The notes under the pieces are model-generated. The model was not told the origin of the DNA. It searched no databases and saw only the letters and a list, made by a program, of their open reading frames with translations. The position numbers were made by a program, and so were the translations under genes. Below are positions 26,478-35,031 of a DNA stretch of 64,000 bases, piece by piece (position 1 is the stretch's first letter; every line of letters begins with the position of its first letter). This DNA comes from Solimonas sp036405815 (GTDB lineage Bacteria > Pseudomonadota > Gammaproteobacteria > Nevskiales > Nevskiaceae): assembly GCA_036405815.1 (NCBI GenBank), contig DASWWX010000054.1:1-64000 (forward strand), in the 5' to 3' direction.

Positions 26478-27224
26478 ATGAAAATCCTGCTTTCGAACGA
26501 CGACGGCTGTACCGCGCCGGGACTGCTGTGTCTGCGTGACCACTTGCGCACCGCGCACGAGGTGCAGGTCGTCGCACCGCTGCGCAACCATAGCGGTGCC
26601 AGCAATTCGCTGACGCTGCTCAATCCGCTGCGCACACATACGCATGCCGACGGCACGATCTGCGTCGATGGCACGCCCACCGACTGTGTGCACCTGGCCC
26701 TGTCCGGGCTGTTGGAGATGCAGCCGGACATGGTGGTTTCCGGCATCAATGCTGGCGCGAATCTGGGCGACGATACGTTGTACTCCGGCACCGTCGCCGC
26801 GGCGATGGAAGGCCGGCACCTGGGTTACTCCGCGATCGCGGTATCCAACGTCTCCCACGAGCCGCGGCATTACGACACCGCCGCGCGGGTGGTGTTGCGC
26901 CTGATCGAGCAGGTGCAGGCCGATCCCTTGCCGGGCGGCACGATCCTCAACGTCAACGTGCCCGACGTGCCTTGGGACGAGATCCAGGGTTTCGAGGTCA
27001 CGCGCCTGGGCAACCGTCATCGCGCCGCCGCGGTGACGCGCGCGCAGGATCCGCGCGGCCGCACGATCTACTGGATCTCCGCCGCCGGCCTCGAAGCCGA
27101 CGCTGGCGAGGGCACGGACTTTCACGCCATCAGCCGCCATCGCGTGGCGATCACGCCGCTGCTGGTCGATCTGACGCGTTACCAGTCGCTGGAACGCACG
27201 CAGGCCTGGGCGAAGGGCCTATGA
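26478..27224 (+). CDS. surE: 5'/3'-nucleotidase SurE
   Basis: A 248-residue divalent-metal phosphatase that dephosphorylates nucleoside monophosphates and short polyphosphate, linked to stationary-phase survival. Seen: KILLSNDDG with metal ligands Asp8 and Asp9; APLRNHSGASNSLTL holding the conserved Ser; and VVSGINAGANLGDDTLYSGTVAAAMEG, which supplies the metal-site Asn. It is the first gene of surE-pcm-yqaA-nlpD, and its stop overlaps the pcm start (ATGA), so translation is probably coupled. Confidence 0.96.
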   Translation: MKILLSNDDGCTAPGLLCLRDHLRTAHEVQVVAPLRNHSGASNSLTLLNPLRTHTHADGTICVDGTPTDCVHLALSGLLEMQPDMVVSGINAGANLGDDTLYSGTVAAAMEGRHLGYSAIAVSNVSHEPRHYDTAARVVLRLIEQVQADPLPGGTILNVNVPDVPWDEIQGFEVTRLGNRHRAAAVTRAQDPRGRTIYWISAAGLEADAGEGTDFHAISRHRVAITPLLVDLTRYQSLERTQAWAKGL

Positions 27225-27892
27225 CGCCGCAGCGTCGTGCGCTGACGCCGGCGGCGGCCTTGTCCACCGCAACGGCCTTGAACCGTCTGCTCGACGAGCT
27301 GCGCCGCCAGGGCGTCAGCGATGCCAAGGTGCTCGATGCGGTGGCCAAGGTGCCGCGCCACGAGTTTCTCGACGAGGCGCTGAAGAACCGCGCGTACGAG
27401 AACAATGCCTTGCCGATCGGCCACGCGCAGACCATCTCGCAGCCGCTGATCGTGGCGCTGATGACCCAGGCGCTGCTGCAGGGCCGGCGCATGACGCGGG
27501 TGCTCGAGGTGGGTACCGGCAGCGGCTATCAGACTGCGGTGCTGGCCGAACTGGTCGGCACCGTATTCTCGGTCGAGCGCATCCGGCCGCTGTCGGAGCT
27601 GGCGCGCACGCGTCTGGCGGCGCTGAACTATCGCAACGTGCACTTCGGCTACGCCGATGGCATGAACGGATGGCTGCCTTACGCGCCCTACGACGGCATT
27701 CTCGTCACCGCCGGCGCCGAGCAGGTGCCGCCGGCGCTGCTGGAACAACTGGGGCCGAGCGGGCGTCTCATCATTCCGGTGGGTCCGAGCGGGCATCAGA
27801 TGCTGCGTCTGGTCGAGCGTCGAGGCCATGGCTTCCGTGAGCAGTCGTTGGGCACGGTCAGCTTCGTCCCGCTGCTCGGGGGTAAGGTGTGA
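27221..27892 (+). CDS. pcm: Protein-L-isoaspartate O-methyltransferase
   Basis: 223 residues. It methylates isoaspartyl residues in aged proteins with S-adenosylmethionine so that they can return to normal Asp. Seen: AKVPRHEFLDEALKNRAYEN (family start), LPIGHAQTISQP (substrate side), and the SAM motif VLEVGTGSGYQTAVLAEL. Later motifs are YDGILVTAGAEQVP and LIIPVG. The ATG at 27221 overlaps the surE stop, and its own stop shares one base with the start of the next gene. Confidence 0.95.
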   Translation: MTPQRRALTPAAALSTATALNRLLDELRRQGVSDAKVLDAVAKVPRHEFLDEALKNRAYENNALPIGHAQTISQPLIVALMTQALLQGRRMTRVLEVGTGSGYQTAVLAELVGTVFSVERIRPLSELARTRLAALNYRNVHFGYADGMNGWLPYAPYDGILVTAGAEQVPPALLEQLGPSGRLIIPVGPSGHQMLRLVERRGHGFREQSLGTVSFVPLLGGKV

Positions 27893-28476
27893 TGGGCGTG
27901 TTCTCGAAGCTGTATCAGTGGATGCTCCGGGTGTCGCGCCACCCGCATGCCGATTGGTATCTGGGGGGCATCAGCTTTGCCGAGTCCTCCTTCTTCCCGA
28001 TTCCGCCGGACGTGATGTTGGCGCCGATGGCGCTGGCGCGCCCGCAGCAGTGGATCCGCCTGGCGACACTGACGACGGTGACCTCGGTGCTCGGCGGTCT
28101 GTTCGGCTACACGATCGGCTACTTTCTGCTCGATGCGGTGTTGCCGCTGCTGGCGTCGGCGGGTTACCGCGAGGCCTACGACACGGCGGTCGCCTGGTTC
28201 GCGGAATATGGCTTCTGGGCGATCTTCATCGCCGGCTTCACGCCGGTGCCCTACAAGATCTTCACCATCTGCGCCGGTGCCGCGCACATGGCACTGTTGC
28301 CGTTTCTGATCGGTTCGATCGTCGGACGTGGCGGGCGTTTCTTTCTGGTCGCGGGGCTGGTGCGGTTGCTGGGACCGTCGTTCGAGAAACATCTGCTGCG
28401 TTACGTCGATGCGATCGGCTGGGCGCTGCTGGTCCTGATCGTGGCAGGATTGGCGATATGGAAGCTGCAGTCGTGA
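27892..28476 (+). CDS. YqaA family (DedA/SNARE-associated) membrane protein
   Basis: 194 residues with four or more hydrophobic segments. Seen: ESSFFPIPPDVMLAPMALA, the first re-entrant-like element with its conserved Glu and Pro; a Gly-rich helix (VLGGLFGYTIGYFLLDAVLP); and GFTPVPYKIFTICAGAAHM, with FLIGSIVGRGGRFF near the end. The last two contain the Arg-Gly signature of the DedA superfamily, which is tied to lipid-carrier flipping and membrane homeostasis. The ATG at 27892 overlaps the pcm stop (TGATG). A gene of this kind between pcm and nlpD is typical of Xanthomonas-like genomes. Confidence 0.87.
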   Translation: MGVFSKLYQWMLRVSRHPHADWYLGGISFAESSFFPIPPDVMLAPMALARPQQWIRLATLTTVTSVLGGLFGYTIGYFLLDAVLPLLASAGYREAYDTAVAWFAEYGFWAIFIAGFTPVPYKIFTICAGAAHMALLPFLIGSIVGRGGRFFLVAGLVRLLGPSFEKHLLRYVDAIGWALLVLIVAGLAIWKLQS

Positions 28477-29369
28477 GGCACTTTGGCGTCGCTGCGCGTT
28501 CGTCCGTCGTCATCGCGGTGTGCTGCGCGGCGCTAGTGCTGGGGGGCTGCGCCGGCTGGTCGTCCTGGGAGGACGGCAAAAGCGGCGGCTTGCGCCCGGT
28601 GGAGTCGCGTGGTTCCTCGACTTCCCCCGCGCCGCCGGCACCACGCGTGGCAGCGGGCGACGAGTATGTCGTTGTGCGCGGCGACACCATGTATTCGATC
28701 GCCTTTCGCAACAACCTGGATTTTCGCGAACTGGCGGCCTGGAACGGCGTCGGCAACAGCTATCTGATCGTGCCGGGGCAGGTGCTGCGCCTGACCGCGC
28801 CGCCGAAGACGCGCCACCAGACCGGCGACATCGAATCCGAAGGCATGAGCGACATCCAGATCGCTGCGCCGCGCCCGATCGAGGGCGACAGCCCGCCACC
28901 GGCCAGCGTGCCGCCACCGACCCCGACCGTGGCTGCCACCGGACGCCCGGTGCCGCCACCGCCTGCGGATCCGGCGCTGAAATCGAGCTATCAGTGGTCC
29001 TGGCCTACCGACGGCACGGTGCTGCGCGGGTTCGGCCAGCAGGGCAACAAGGGCCTGGATTTCGGCGGCCGCGATGGCCAGCCGGTGCTGGCGGCCGCGC
29101 CGGGCCGCGTGGTCTACAGCGGCAATGCGCTCAAGGGCTACGGCGAGCTGATCATCATCAAGCACGACGATACCTACCTCTCCGCCTACGGTTACAACCG
29201 CAGCCGTCACGTCAAGGAAGGCGACGTGGTCACCGCCGGGCAGCCGATCGGCAAGATGGGGCGAGGGCCCGAGAACAAGCCGGTGCTGCATTTCGAGATT
29301 CGCGAGCGCGGCAAGCCGATCAACCCGGCCAGCAAGCTGCCGCCGCGCGCCGTGCCTGCGCCAGGCTGA
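28458..29369 (+). CDS. nlpD: NlpD-like amidase activator, LysM + degenerate M23
   Basis: 303-residue lipoprotein (lipobox LGGC). A LysM domain follows (EYVVVRGDTMYSIAFRNN to VPGQVLRL), then a Pro-rich linker and a C-terminal LytM/M23 fold. The M23 zinc site is broken: the usual HxGxD motif reads NKGLD and the usual HLHFE reads VLHFE, so two metal-binding His are lost. That is the hallmark of NlpD/EnvC activators, which open the AmiC-type amidase at the division site instead of cutting peptidoglycan. The ATG at 28458 overlaps yqaA by 19 nt; a GTG at 28473 is a possible alternative. rpoS, the usual next gene, is not here. Confidence 0.9.
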   Translation: MEAAVVRHFGVAARSSVVIAVCCAALVLGGCAGWSSWEDGKSGGLRPVESRGSSTSPAPPAPRVAAGDEYVVVRGDTMYSIAFRNNLDFRELAAWNGVGNSYLIVPGQVLRLTAPPKTRHQTGDIESEGMSDIQIAAPRPIEGDSPPPASVPPPTPTVAATGRPVPPPPADPALKSSYQWSWPTDGTVLRGFGQQGNKGLDFGGRDGQPVLAAAPGRVVYSGNALKGYGELIIIKHDDTYLSAYGYNRSRHVKEGDVVTAGQPIGKMGRGPENKPVLHFEIRERGKPINPASKLPPRAVPAPG

Positions 29370-29407
29370 CGCCACCAGCGCGGGGCCGGTGGCGGGGTCG
29401 CGCTTTG

Positions 29408-29436
29408 TTGCGACGCCGCATCCATCTTGTTCTAAT
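29408..29436 (+). promoter_or_regulatory. Predicted promoter of alaC
   Basis: TTGCGA (29408-29413), a 17-bp spacer and TCTAAT (29431-29436), with 44 bp to the GTG start. It lies in the 111-bp gap after nlpD, where a new transcript is expected. Confidence 0.55.
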
Positions 29437-29480
29437 ACCGGCCCTTTTTCCCACGCTGTCTGGTTTCGGTCTCCCGAACG

Positions 29481-30680
29481 GTGCCTCCCGTGAAAGCCGT
29501 CTTTCCGCGCATCCAGCGCTTGCCCCCTTATGTCTTCAACGTCATCGGCGAACTGAAGAAGGGTGCCCGAGCTCGCGGCGAGGATGTCATCGACTTTTCG
29601 ATGGGCAACCCGGACCAGGCCACGCCCCGTCACATCGTCGACAAGCTGGTCGAGGTGGTGCAGCGCGAAGACCCGGCGGTGTTCCGCTACTCGGTGTCCA
29701 AGGGCATCCCGCGCCTGCGTCGCGCCATTACGCGCTGGTACAAGACGCGCTTCGACGTCGATCTCGATCCTGAGACCGAGGCGGTTGCCACGATCGGCTC
29801 CAAGGAAGGCCTCGCGCACCTGATGCTGGCGACGCTCGACAAGGGCGACGTGGTGATGGTGCCGAACCCGGCCTATCCGATTCACCCCTACGGCGCGGTG
29901 ATCGCTGGCGCCGACGTGCGCCACGTGCGCCTGACGCCGGGCACGGACTTCTTCGCCGAGCTGGAGAAGGCGGTCAAGGAATGCTGGCCGCGCCCGAAGT
30001 TCCTGATTCTGAATTTCCCGGGCAATCCAACCGCGCAGTGCGTCGAACTCGACTTCTTCCAGCGCGTCGTCGAGATGGCCAAGGAATATGACTTCTGGGT
30101 CATCCATGACATCGCCTATGCCGACATCGTGTTCGACGGCTGGAAGGCACCGTCGTTCCTGCAGGTGCCGGGCGCCAAGGACGTGGGCGTGGAGTTCTTC
30201 ACGCTGTCCAAGAGCTACAACATGCCGGGCTGGCGCACGGGCTTCATGTGCGGCAACAAGGAACTGTGCACCGCGCTGTCGCGCATGAAGAGCTACCTGG
30301 ACTACGGCACGTTCACGCCGCTGCAGGTCGCCTCCATCGCGGCGCTCGAAGGCCCGCAGGATTGCGTGCGCGAGATCTCCGACATGTATCAGGAGCGTCG
30401 CGACGTGCTCTGCGAAGGTCTCCACTCCGCCGGCTGGATGGTCGATATCCCGAAGGCCAGCATGTTCGTCTGGGCCAAGATTCCGGAGCCGTTCGCGCAA
30501 CTCGGCAGCCTGGAATTCGCCAAGCGCATGATGAACGAGGCCAAGGTTGCGGTATCGCCGGGCATCGGTTTCGGCGAGTACGGCGACGACCACGTGCGGT
30601 TTGCGCTGATCGAGAACGAACACCGCTCGCGTCAGGCGATCCGCGGCATCAAGAAGATGCTCAAGGACGCCAAGGTCTGA
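29481..30680 (+). CDS. alaC: Alanine-type aminotransferase, AlaC-like
   Basis: A 399-residue class I PLP aminotransferase. Seen: FSMGNPDQATPRHIVDKL; GSKEGLAHLMLA; VPNPAYPIHPYGAVIAGA; FPGNPTAQCV, with the conserved PGNPT; and LSKSYNMPGWRTGFMCGN with PLP Lys244. The sequence is close in pattern to E. coli AlaC (YfdZ), which makes alanine from pyruvate and glutamate. No ATG is available; GTG at 29481 and GTG at 29490 are both possible and neither has a strong ribosome site. It heads alaC-hom-thrC-recJ. Confidence 0.88.
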   Translation: MPPVKAVFPRIQRLPPYVFNVIGELKKGARARGEDVIDFSMGNPDQATPRHIVDKLVEVVQREDPAVFRYSVSKGIPRLRRAITRWYKTRFDVDLDPETEAVATIGSKEGLAHLMLATLDKGDVVMVPNPAYPIHPYGAVIAGADVRHVRLTPGTDFFAELEKAVKECWPRPKFLILNFPGNPTAQCVELDFFQRVVEMAKEYDFWVIHDIAYADIVFDGWKAPSFLQVPGAKDVGVEFFTLSKSYNMPGWRTGFMCGNKELCTALSRMKSYLDYGTFTPLQVASIAALEGPQDCVREISDMYQERRDVLCEGLHSAGWMVDIPKASMFVWAKIPEPFAQLGSLEFAKRMMNEAKVAVSPGIGFGEYGDDHVRFALIENEHRSRQAIRGIKKMLKDAKV

Positions 30681-30726
30681 AACCGCGTCCGTTCCTGGCC
30701 GTCCCTTTTCTCTTCATTCAAGCACC

Positions 30727-32037
30727 ATGACCGCACCAGTGAAAATCGGCGTCGTCGGGCTCGGCACGGTCGGGCAGGGCGTGCTGCGCCTGTTGCAGAA
30801 CAATGCCGAGGAAATCTCGCGCCGCGTCGGTCGCCCGCTGAAAGTCACGCACGTGGCCACCCGCACGCCGAACGCCCAGCGTGACTGTTCGCTCGTCGGT
30901 GTCGCGATGTCCGCCGATGCGGTGACGCTCGCGCGCGAGGCCGACATCGACGTGCTGGTCGAGCTGATCGGCGGTCAGACGGTGGCGCGCGAGGCGATCC
31001 TCGCAGCACTGGCGCGCGGTATTCCGGTGGTGACCGCCAACAAGGCGTTGCTCGCCGAGGACGGCAATGCGCTCTTCGAGGCCGCCCGTGCCCAGAACAC
31101 GGTGGTTGCCTTCGAGGCGGCGGTGGCCGGCGGCATCCCGGTGATCAAGGCGATCCGCGAGGGTCTGGCCGGCAACCGCATCGAGGGGCTCGCCGGCATC
31201 ATCAACGGCACCTGCAACTACATCCTCACGCAGATGGCCGCCAACGGCCAGGCGTTCGCCGACGCGCTCGCCGCGGCGCAGAAGCTGGGCTACGCGGAAG
31301 CCGACCCGACCTTCGACATCGAGGGCGTCGACGCCGCGCACAAGCTGACGATCCTGGCGTCGATCGCGTTCGGCCTGCCGCTGTCGTTCGACAAGGTCTC
31401 GGTCGAAGGCATCACCAAGGTGACGCCGGAAGACATCAAGATCGCGCAAGTGTTCGGCTACCGCATCAAGCTGCTCGGCATCGCCAAGCGCAGCGACGCG
31501 GGCGTCGAACTGCGCGTGCACCCGACGCTGATTCCGGAAGACCAGCTGATCGCCAAGGTCGACGGCGTGCTGAATTCGGTGCTGGTGCATGGCAACGCGG
31601 TTGGCCAGGTCGGCTTCTATGGACGCGGCGCTGGCGGCGATCCGACGGCCTCGGCGGTCGTCGCCGACCTCGTCGACATCGCGCGCGCGCTGGGCGGCGA
31701 TGCCCGTCACGCGGTGCCGGCGCTGGGTTTCCAGCCCGCAGCCGTGCGCGCGCTGCCGGTGCTGCCGATCCGCGACGTCGAGAGCGCGTTCTACCTGCGT
31801 ATCCAGGTCGCTGACGAGCCGGGCGTGCTGTCGCAGCTGACCGCGATCCTCGCCGCACACGACATCAGCGTCGAGGCAATCCTGCAGCGCGAACCGCGCG
31901 GCGACGAGGATGCGCACGTCGCGCTGATCACGTCGGTGATTCCTGAACACCATTTCGACGCGGCGGTGGCGGAGATGCAGAAGCTGCCGTTCGTGCGTGC
32001 CGGCGCCGCGCGCCTGCGCGTCGAGAAATTCCAGTAA
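30727..32037 (+). CDS. hom: Homoserine dehydrogenase
   Basis: 436 residues. It reduces aspartate semialdehyde to homoserine with NAD(P)H, at the branch to threonine and methionine. Seen: GVVGLGTVGQGV (dinucleotide fold, residues 8-19); VTANKALLAEDG; INGTCNYILTQM; and the substrate/catalytic stretch LGYAEADPTFDIEGVDAAHK. The last 85 residues form an ACT domain (YLRIQVADEPGVLSQLTAI) that usually carries feedback control by threonine. It is monofunctional, with no fused aspartokinase. The gap to thrC is 49 bp. Confidence 0.96.
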   Translation: MTAPVKIGVVGLGTVGQGVLRLLQNNAEEISRRVGRPLKVTHVATRTPNAQRDCSLVGVAMSADAVTLAREADIDVLVELIGGQTVAREAILAALARGIPVVTANKALLAEDGNALFEAARAQNTVVAFEAAVAGGIPVIKAIREGLAGNRIEGLAGIINGTCNYILTQMAANGQAFADALAAAQKLGYAEADPTFDIEGVDAAHKLTILASIAFGLPLSFDKVSVEGITKVTPEDIKIAQVFGYRIKLLGIAKRSDAGVELRVHPTLIPEDQLIAKVDGVLNSVLVHGNAVGQVGFYGRGAGGDPTASAVVADLVDIARALGGDARHAVPALGFQPAAVRALPVLPIRDVESAFYLRIQVADEPGVLSQLTAILAAHDISVEAILQREPRGDEDAHVALITSVIPEHHFDAAVAEMQKLPFVRAGAARLRVEKFQ

Positions 32038-32086
32038 GCCCCCACGCTAACCGCGCGACCTCCGGGCCGCGCATCGAGTCCGCACC

Positions 32087-33217
32087 ATGACCCGCTACAC
32101 CGGCCTGATCGACCAGTACCGCAACCGCCTGCCGCTGACGCCGAATACGCGCGCGATTTCGCTGGGCGAGGGCCGCACGCCGCTGATCAAGCTGGAGCAC
32201 ATCCCGAAGCAGTTCGGCTTCGAGGGCGAGCTGTACGTGAAGTTCGAGGGTCTGAACCCGACCGGTTCGTTCAAGGACCGCGGCATGACAGTCGCTGTCA
32301 CGCAGGCCGTGCATGAGGGCGCCAAGGCGATCATCTGCGCCTCGACCGGCAACACATCCGCTGCTGCTGCCGCCTACGCGGTGCGCGCCGGCATCACCGC
32401 CTTCGTGCTGATTCCGGACGGCAAGATCGCGCTCGGCAAGCTGGCACAGGCGGTCGTGCACGGCGCGGTGGTTGTGCAGATCCAGGGCAACTTCGACGAC
32501 GGCATGCGTCTGGTCAAGGAAATCGGCCAGACCACACCGGTCGCCATCGTCAACTCGATCAACCCCTACCGCTTGCAGGGCCAGAAGACCGCGGCTTTCG
32601 AGATCGTCGAGGCACTGGGCCGCGCGCCGGACTACCACTGCCTGCCGGTTGGCAATGCCGGCAACATCACGGCACATTGGATTGGCTATTGCGAAGCGAC
32701 CGGCCAGGGCACGGTCTCTTGTGCCTTCTGCAATGGTCAGTGCGTTGCGCCGGATCGCTCGCGACTGACCTCACACGATGGGCGACCAAAAATGGTGGGC
32801 TATCAGGCGGCCGGCTCCGCGCCGTTCATGCGCGGAGGTCCCGTCAAGAACCCGGAAACGGTCGCCACCGCAATCCGCATCGGCGATCCGCAGTCGTGGG
32901 ACCGCGCGTGGATCGTGCAGAAGGAATCGAACGGCTGGTTCGACGAGTGCACGGACGACGAGATCCTGGCCACGCAAAAGCTGCTCGCCGGTAGCGAAGG
33001 CGTGTTCTGCGAGCCGGCGTCCGCCGCGTCGTTGTGCGGCGCGCTGCGCGACATCAAGACCGGCAAGATCGCGCAGGGCTCGACCGTGGTCTGCACGCTG
33101 ACCGGCAACGGCCTCAAGGATCCGGACATCATCATGAAGGATGGTCTCAAGGGGCTGATCCAGGTGCCGGCCGAACGCGCCGCCGTCGAGAAGGCGCTGC
33201 TCGCCCACCTGAAGTAA
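32087..33217 (+). CDS. thrC: Threonine synthase
   Basis: A 376-residue PLP enzyme of the short threonine synthase class. It converts phosphohomoserine to threonine. Seen: LGEGRTPLIKLEHI; NPTGSFKDRGM with PLP Lys63; ASTGNTSAAAAAYA (phosphate/PLP loop); LPVGNAGNITAHW, the Gly-rich phosphate cradle; and GVFCEPASAASLCG. Together with hom it supplies threonine; thrB (homoserine kinase) is not between them and must be elsewhere. recJ follows after 11 bp. Confidence 0.95.
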   Translation: MTRYTGLIDQYRNRLPLTPNTRAISLGEGRTPLIKLEHIPKQFGFEGELYVKFEGLNPTGSFKDRGMTVAVTQAVHEGAKAIICASTGNTSAAAAAYAVRAGITAFVLIPDGKIALGKLAQAVVHGAVVVQIQGNFDDGMRLVKEIGQTTPVAIVNSINPYRLQGQKTAAFEIVEALGRAPDYHCLPVGNAGNITAHWIGYCEATGQGTVSCAFCNGQCVAPDRSRLTSHDGRPKMVGYQAAGSAPFMRGGPVKNPETVATAIRIGDPQSWDRAWIVQKESNGWFDECTDDEILATQKLLAGSEGVFCEPASAASLCGALRDIKTGKIAQGSTVVCTLTGNGLKDPDIIMKDGLKGLIQVPAERAAVEKALLAHLK

Positions 33218-33228
33218 GCGCGCCGCCC

Positions 33229-34956
33229 ATGCGCGCGCCGCGGCTGCGTCGTCGTCCTGCGGGCGATCCCGACGCGCTGCCGTCTTCGTTGTCGCCTGTG
33301 CTGCGCCGCGTGCTCGCCGCCCGCGGCGTCGGTGCCGACGCCCTGACGCTCGAACTCAAGGACCTGCTGCCGCCGTCCTCGTTGACGCAGGCCGATGCGG
33401 CCGGGCGTCTGCTCGCCGATGCGATCGCGGCCGGCGAGCCGCTGGTGATCGCCGGCGACTATGACGCCGACGGCGCCACCGGCACGGCGCTCGCCGTGCT
33501 CGGCCTGCGCGCGCTCGGCGCGACTTCGGTGCAATACGTGGTGCCGGACCGCTTCCGCATGGGCTACGGCCTGTCGCCGGCGCTCGCCGAGTTGGCGGCA
33601 GCGACCGGTGCGCGCGTGCTGGTCACGGTCGACAGCGGCATCGCCAGCATCAAAGGCGTCGCGCGCGCGCGCGAACTCGGCTTGCGCGTGGTCATCACCG
33701 ACCATCATCTGGCCGGCTCCGAGCTGCCGGCGGCCGATGTCATCGTCAATCCGAACCAGCCGGGCTGTACGTTTCCGTCCCGGCATCTGGCCGGCGTCGG
33801 GGTGATGTTCTACGTGCTGCTGGCGCTGCGCGCTGTGCTGCGCGAACGCGGCGCTTTCGCCGCGCGGGAAGAACCGAATCTGTCGGAGTTGCTCGACCTA
33901 GTGGCGGTCGGCACGGTGGCTGACGTCGTGCGCCTGGACCGGAACAACCGCATCCTGGTCGAGCAGGGCCTGCGCCGCCTGCGCGCCGGTCGCGCACGGC
34001 CGGGCATCCAGGCGTTGCTGCAGGTCGCGGGTCGCGATGCTTCGCGGCTGAGCGCGACCGATCTCGGCTTCACGCTGGGCCCTCGCATCAACGCGGCCGG
34101 CCGTCTCGACGACATCCGCACCGGTATCGATTGTCTGCTGGCGCCGGACTACGACACCGCACTGTCGCTGGCGCGCACGCTGGACCAGTTCAACCGCAGC
34201 CGCCGCGAGATCGAGGCGCAGATGCGCGAGGACGCGCTGGTCATGGTCGAGGACGATCCTTCCGTCGGCGTGTGTCTGTACCAGGACGACTGGCACGAGG
34301 GTGTGGTCGGTATCGTCGCCGGTCGCATGAAGGAGCGGCTGCACCGACCGGTGATTGCGTTTGCGCGCGCGCAGGAAGGCGGGCTGCTGAAGGGCTCCGG
34401 CCGCTCCATTCCCGGCCTGCATCTGCGTGACGCGCTGGTGGCGGTGGATGCGCGTGCGCCGGGTTTGATCGAGCGCTTCGGCGGTCATGCGATGGCGGCG
34501 GGTCTCACGCTGCGCGCCGAGGCACTGGATGAATTCCGTGCGCGCTTCGACGCCGAGTGTCGTGCCTTGCTGGACGAGGCGGCGCTGGAGCATTGCCTGG
34601 ATACCGATGGCGAGCTGGCGGCAGACGAACTCGATCTGGCGACCGCGCACTGCCTGGAGCAGGCCGGCCCCTGGGGTCAGGGATTCCCTGAACCGCTATT
34701 CGAAGGGGCGTTCGAGGTCGTCGAGGCGCGTCCGGTTGGCGCCGACGGCGCGCACATCAAATACCGGTTGCGGCAGGCCGGTGCGGTGTTGTCGGCCATC
34801 GATTTCCATGGGGCCGAACGCCTGGTGGCCCGTGGCGCCGTGCACTGCGCCTACCGTCTGGCGGTGAACCGCTATCAGGGCCGCGAGAGCGTGGACCTGC
34901 AGATTCAGGCGCTGACGCCACGGGATCAAGGCTCGGTCGTCCAGCGCGTTCGATAG
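33229..34956 (+). CDS. recJ: Single-stranded-DNA exonuclease RecJ
   Basis: A 575-residue 5'-3' exonuclease of the DHH superfamily that works in mismatch repair, base excision and RecF-path recombination. Seen: motif I AGDYDADGATG (Asp77, Asp79, Asp81), VTVDSGI, and motif III ITDHHLAG with the DHH at 158-160. The second core has VAVGTVADVV and GPRINAAGRLDD. The DHHA1 segment GSGRSIPGLHLRDAL and FGGHAMAAGLTL follow, with a C-terminal OB-like part. No clear ribosome site precedes the ATG, consistent with translation coupled to thrC. Confidence 0.94.
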   Translation: MRAPRLRRRPAGDPDALPSSLSPVLRRVLAARGVGADALTLELKDLLPPSSLTQADAAGRLLADAIAAGEPLVIAGDYDADGATGTALAVLGLRALGATSVQYVVPDRFRMGYGLSPALAELAAATGARVLVTVDSGIASIKGVARARELGLRVVITDHHLAGSELPAADVIVNPNQPGCTFPSRHLAGVGVMFYVLLALRAVLRERGAFAAREEPNLSELLDLVAVGTVADVVRLDRNNRILVEQGLRRLRAGRARPGIQALLQVAGRDASRLSATDLGFTLGPRINAAGRLDDIRTGIDCLLAPDYDTALSLARTLDQFNRSRREIEAQMREDALVMVEDDPSVGVCLYQDDWHEGVVGIVAGRMKERLHRPVIAFARAQEGGLLKGSGRSIPGLHLRDALVAVDARAPGLIERFGGHAMAAGLTLRAEALDEFRARFDAECRALLDEAALEHCLDTDGELAADELDLATAHCLEQAGPWGQGFPEPLFEGAFEVVEARPVGADGAHIKYRLRQAGAVLSAIDFHGAERLVARGAVHCAYRLAVNRYQGRESVDLQIQALTPRDQGSVVQRVR

Positions 34957-35031
34957 GCGATATCTACTGTCGCCGTATGGCGGGCGTAGCCCTACCATGG
35001 CGCTTTACGTCTGTGCGAAGGGGTGGAGTTC

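Noticed and set aside
28458..29369. NlpD-like protein as an active M23 endopeptidase
   Set aside because: The HxGxD and HxH zinc motifs have lost two His (NKGLD, VLHFE), so it is an activator and not a protease.
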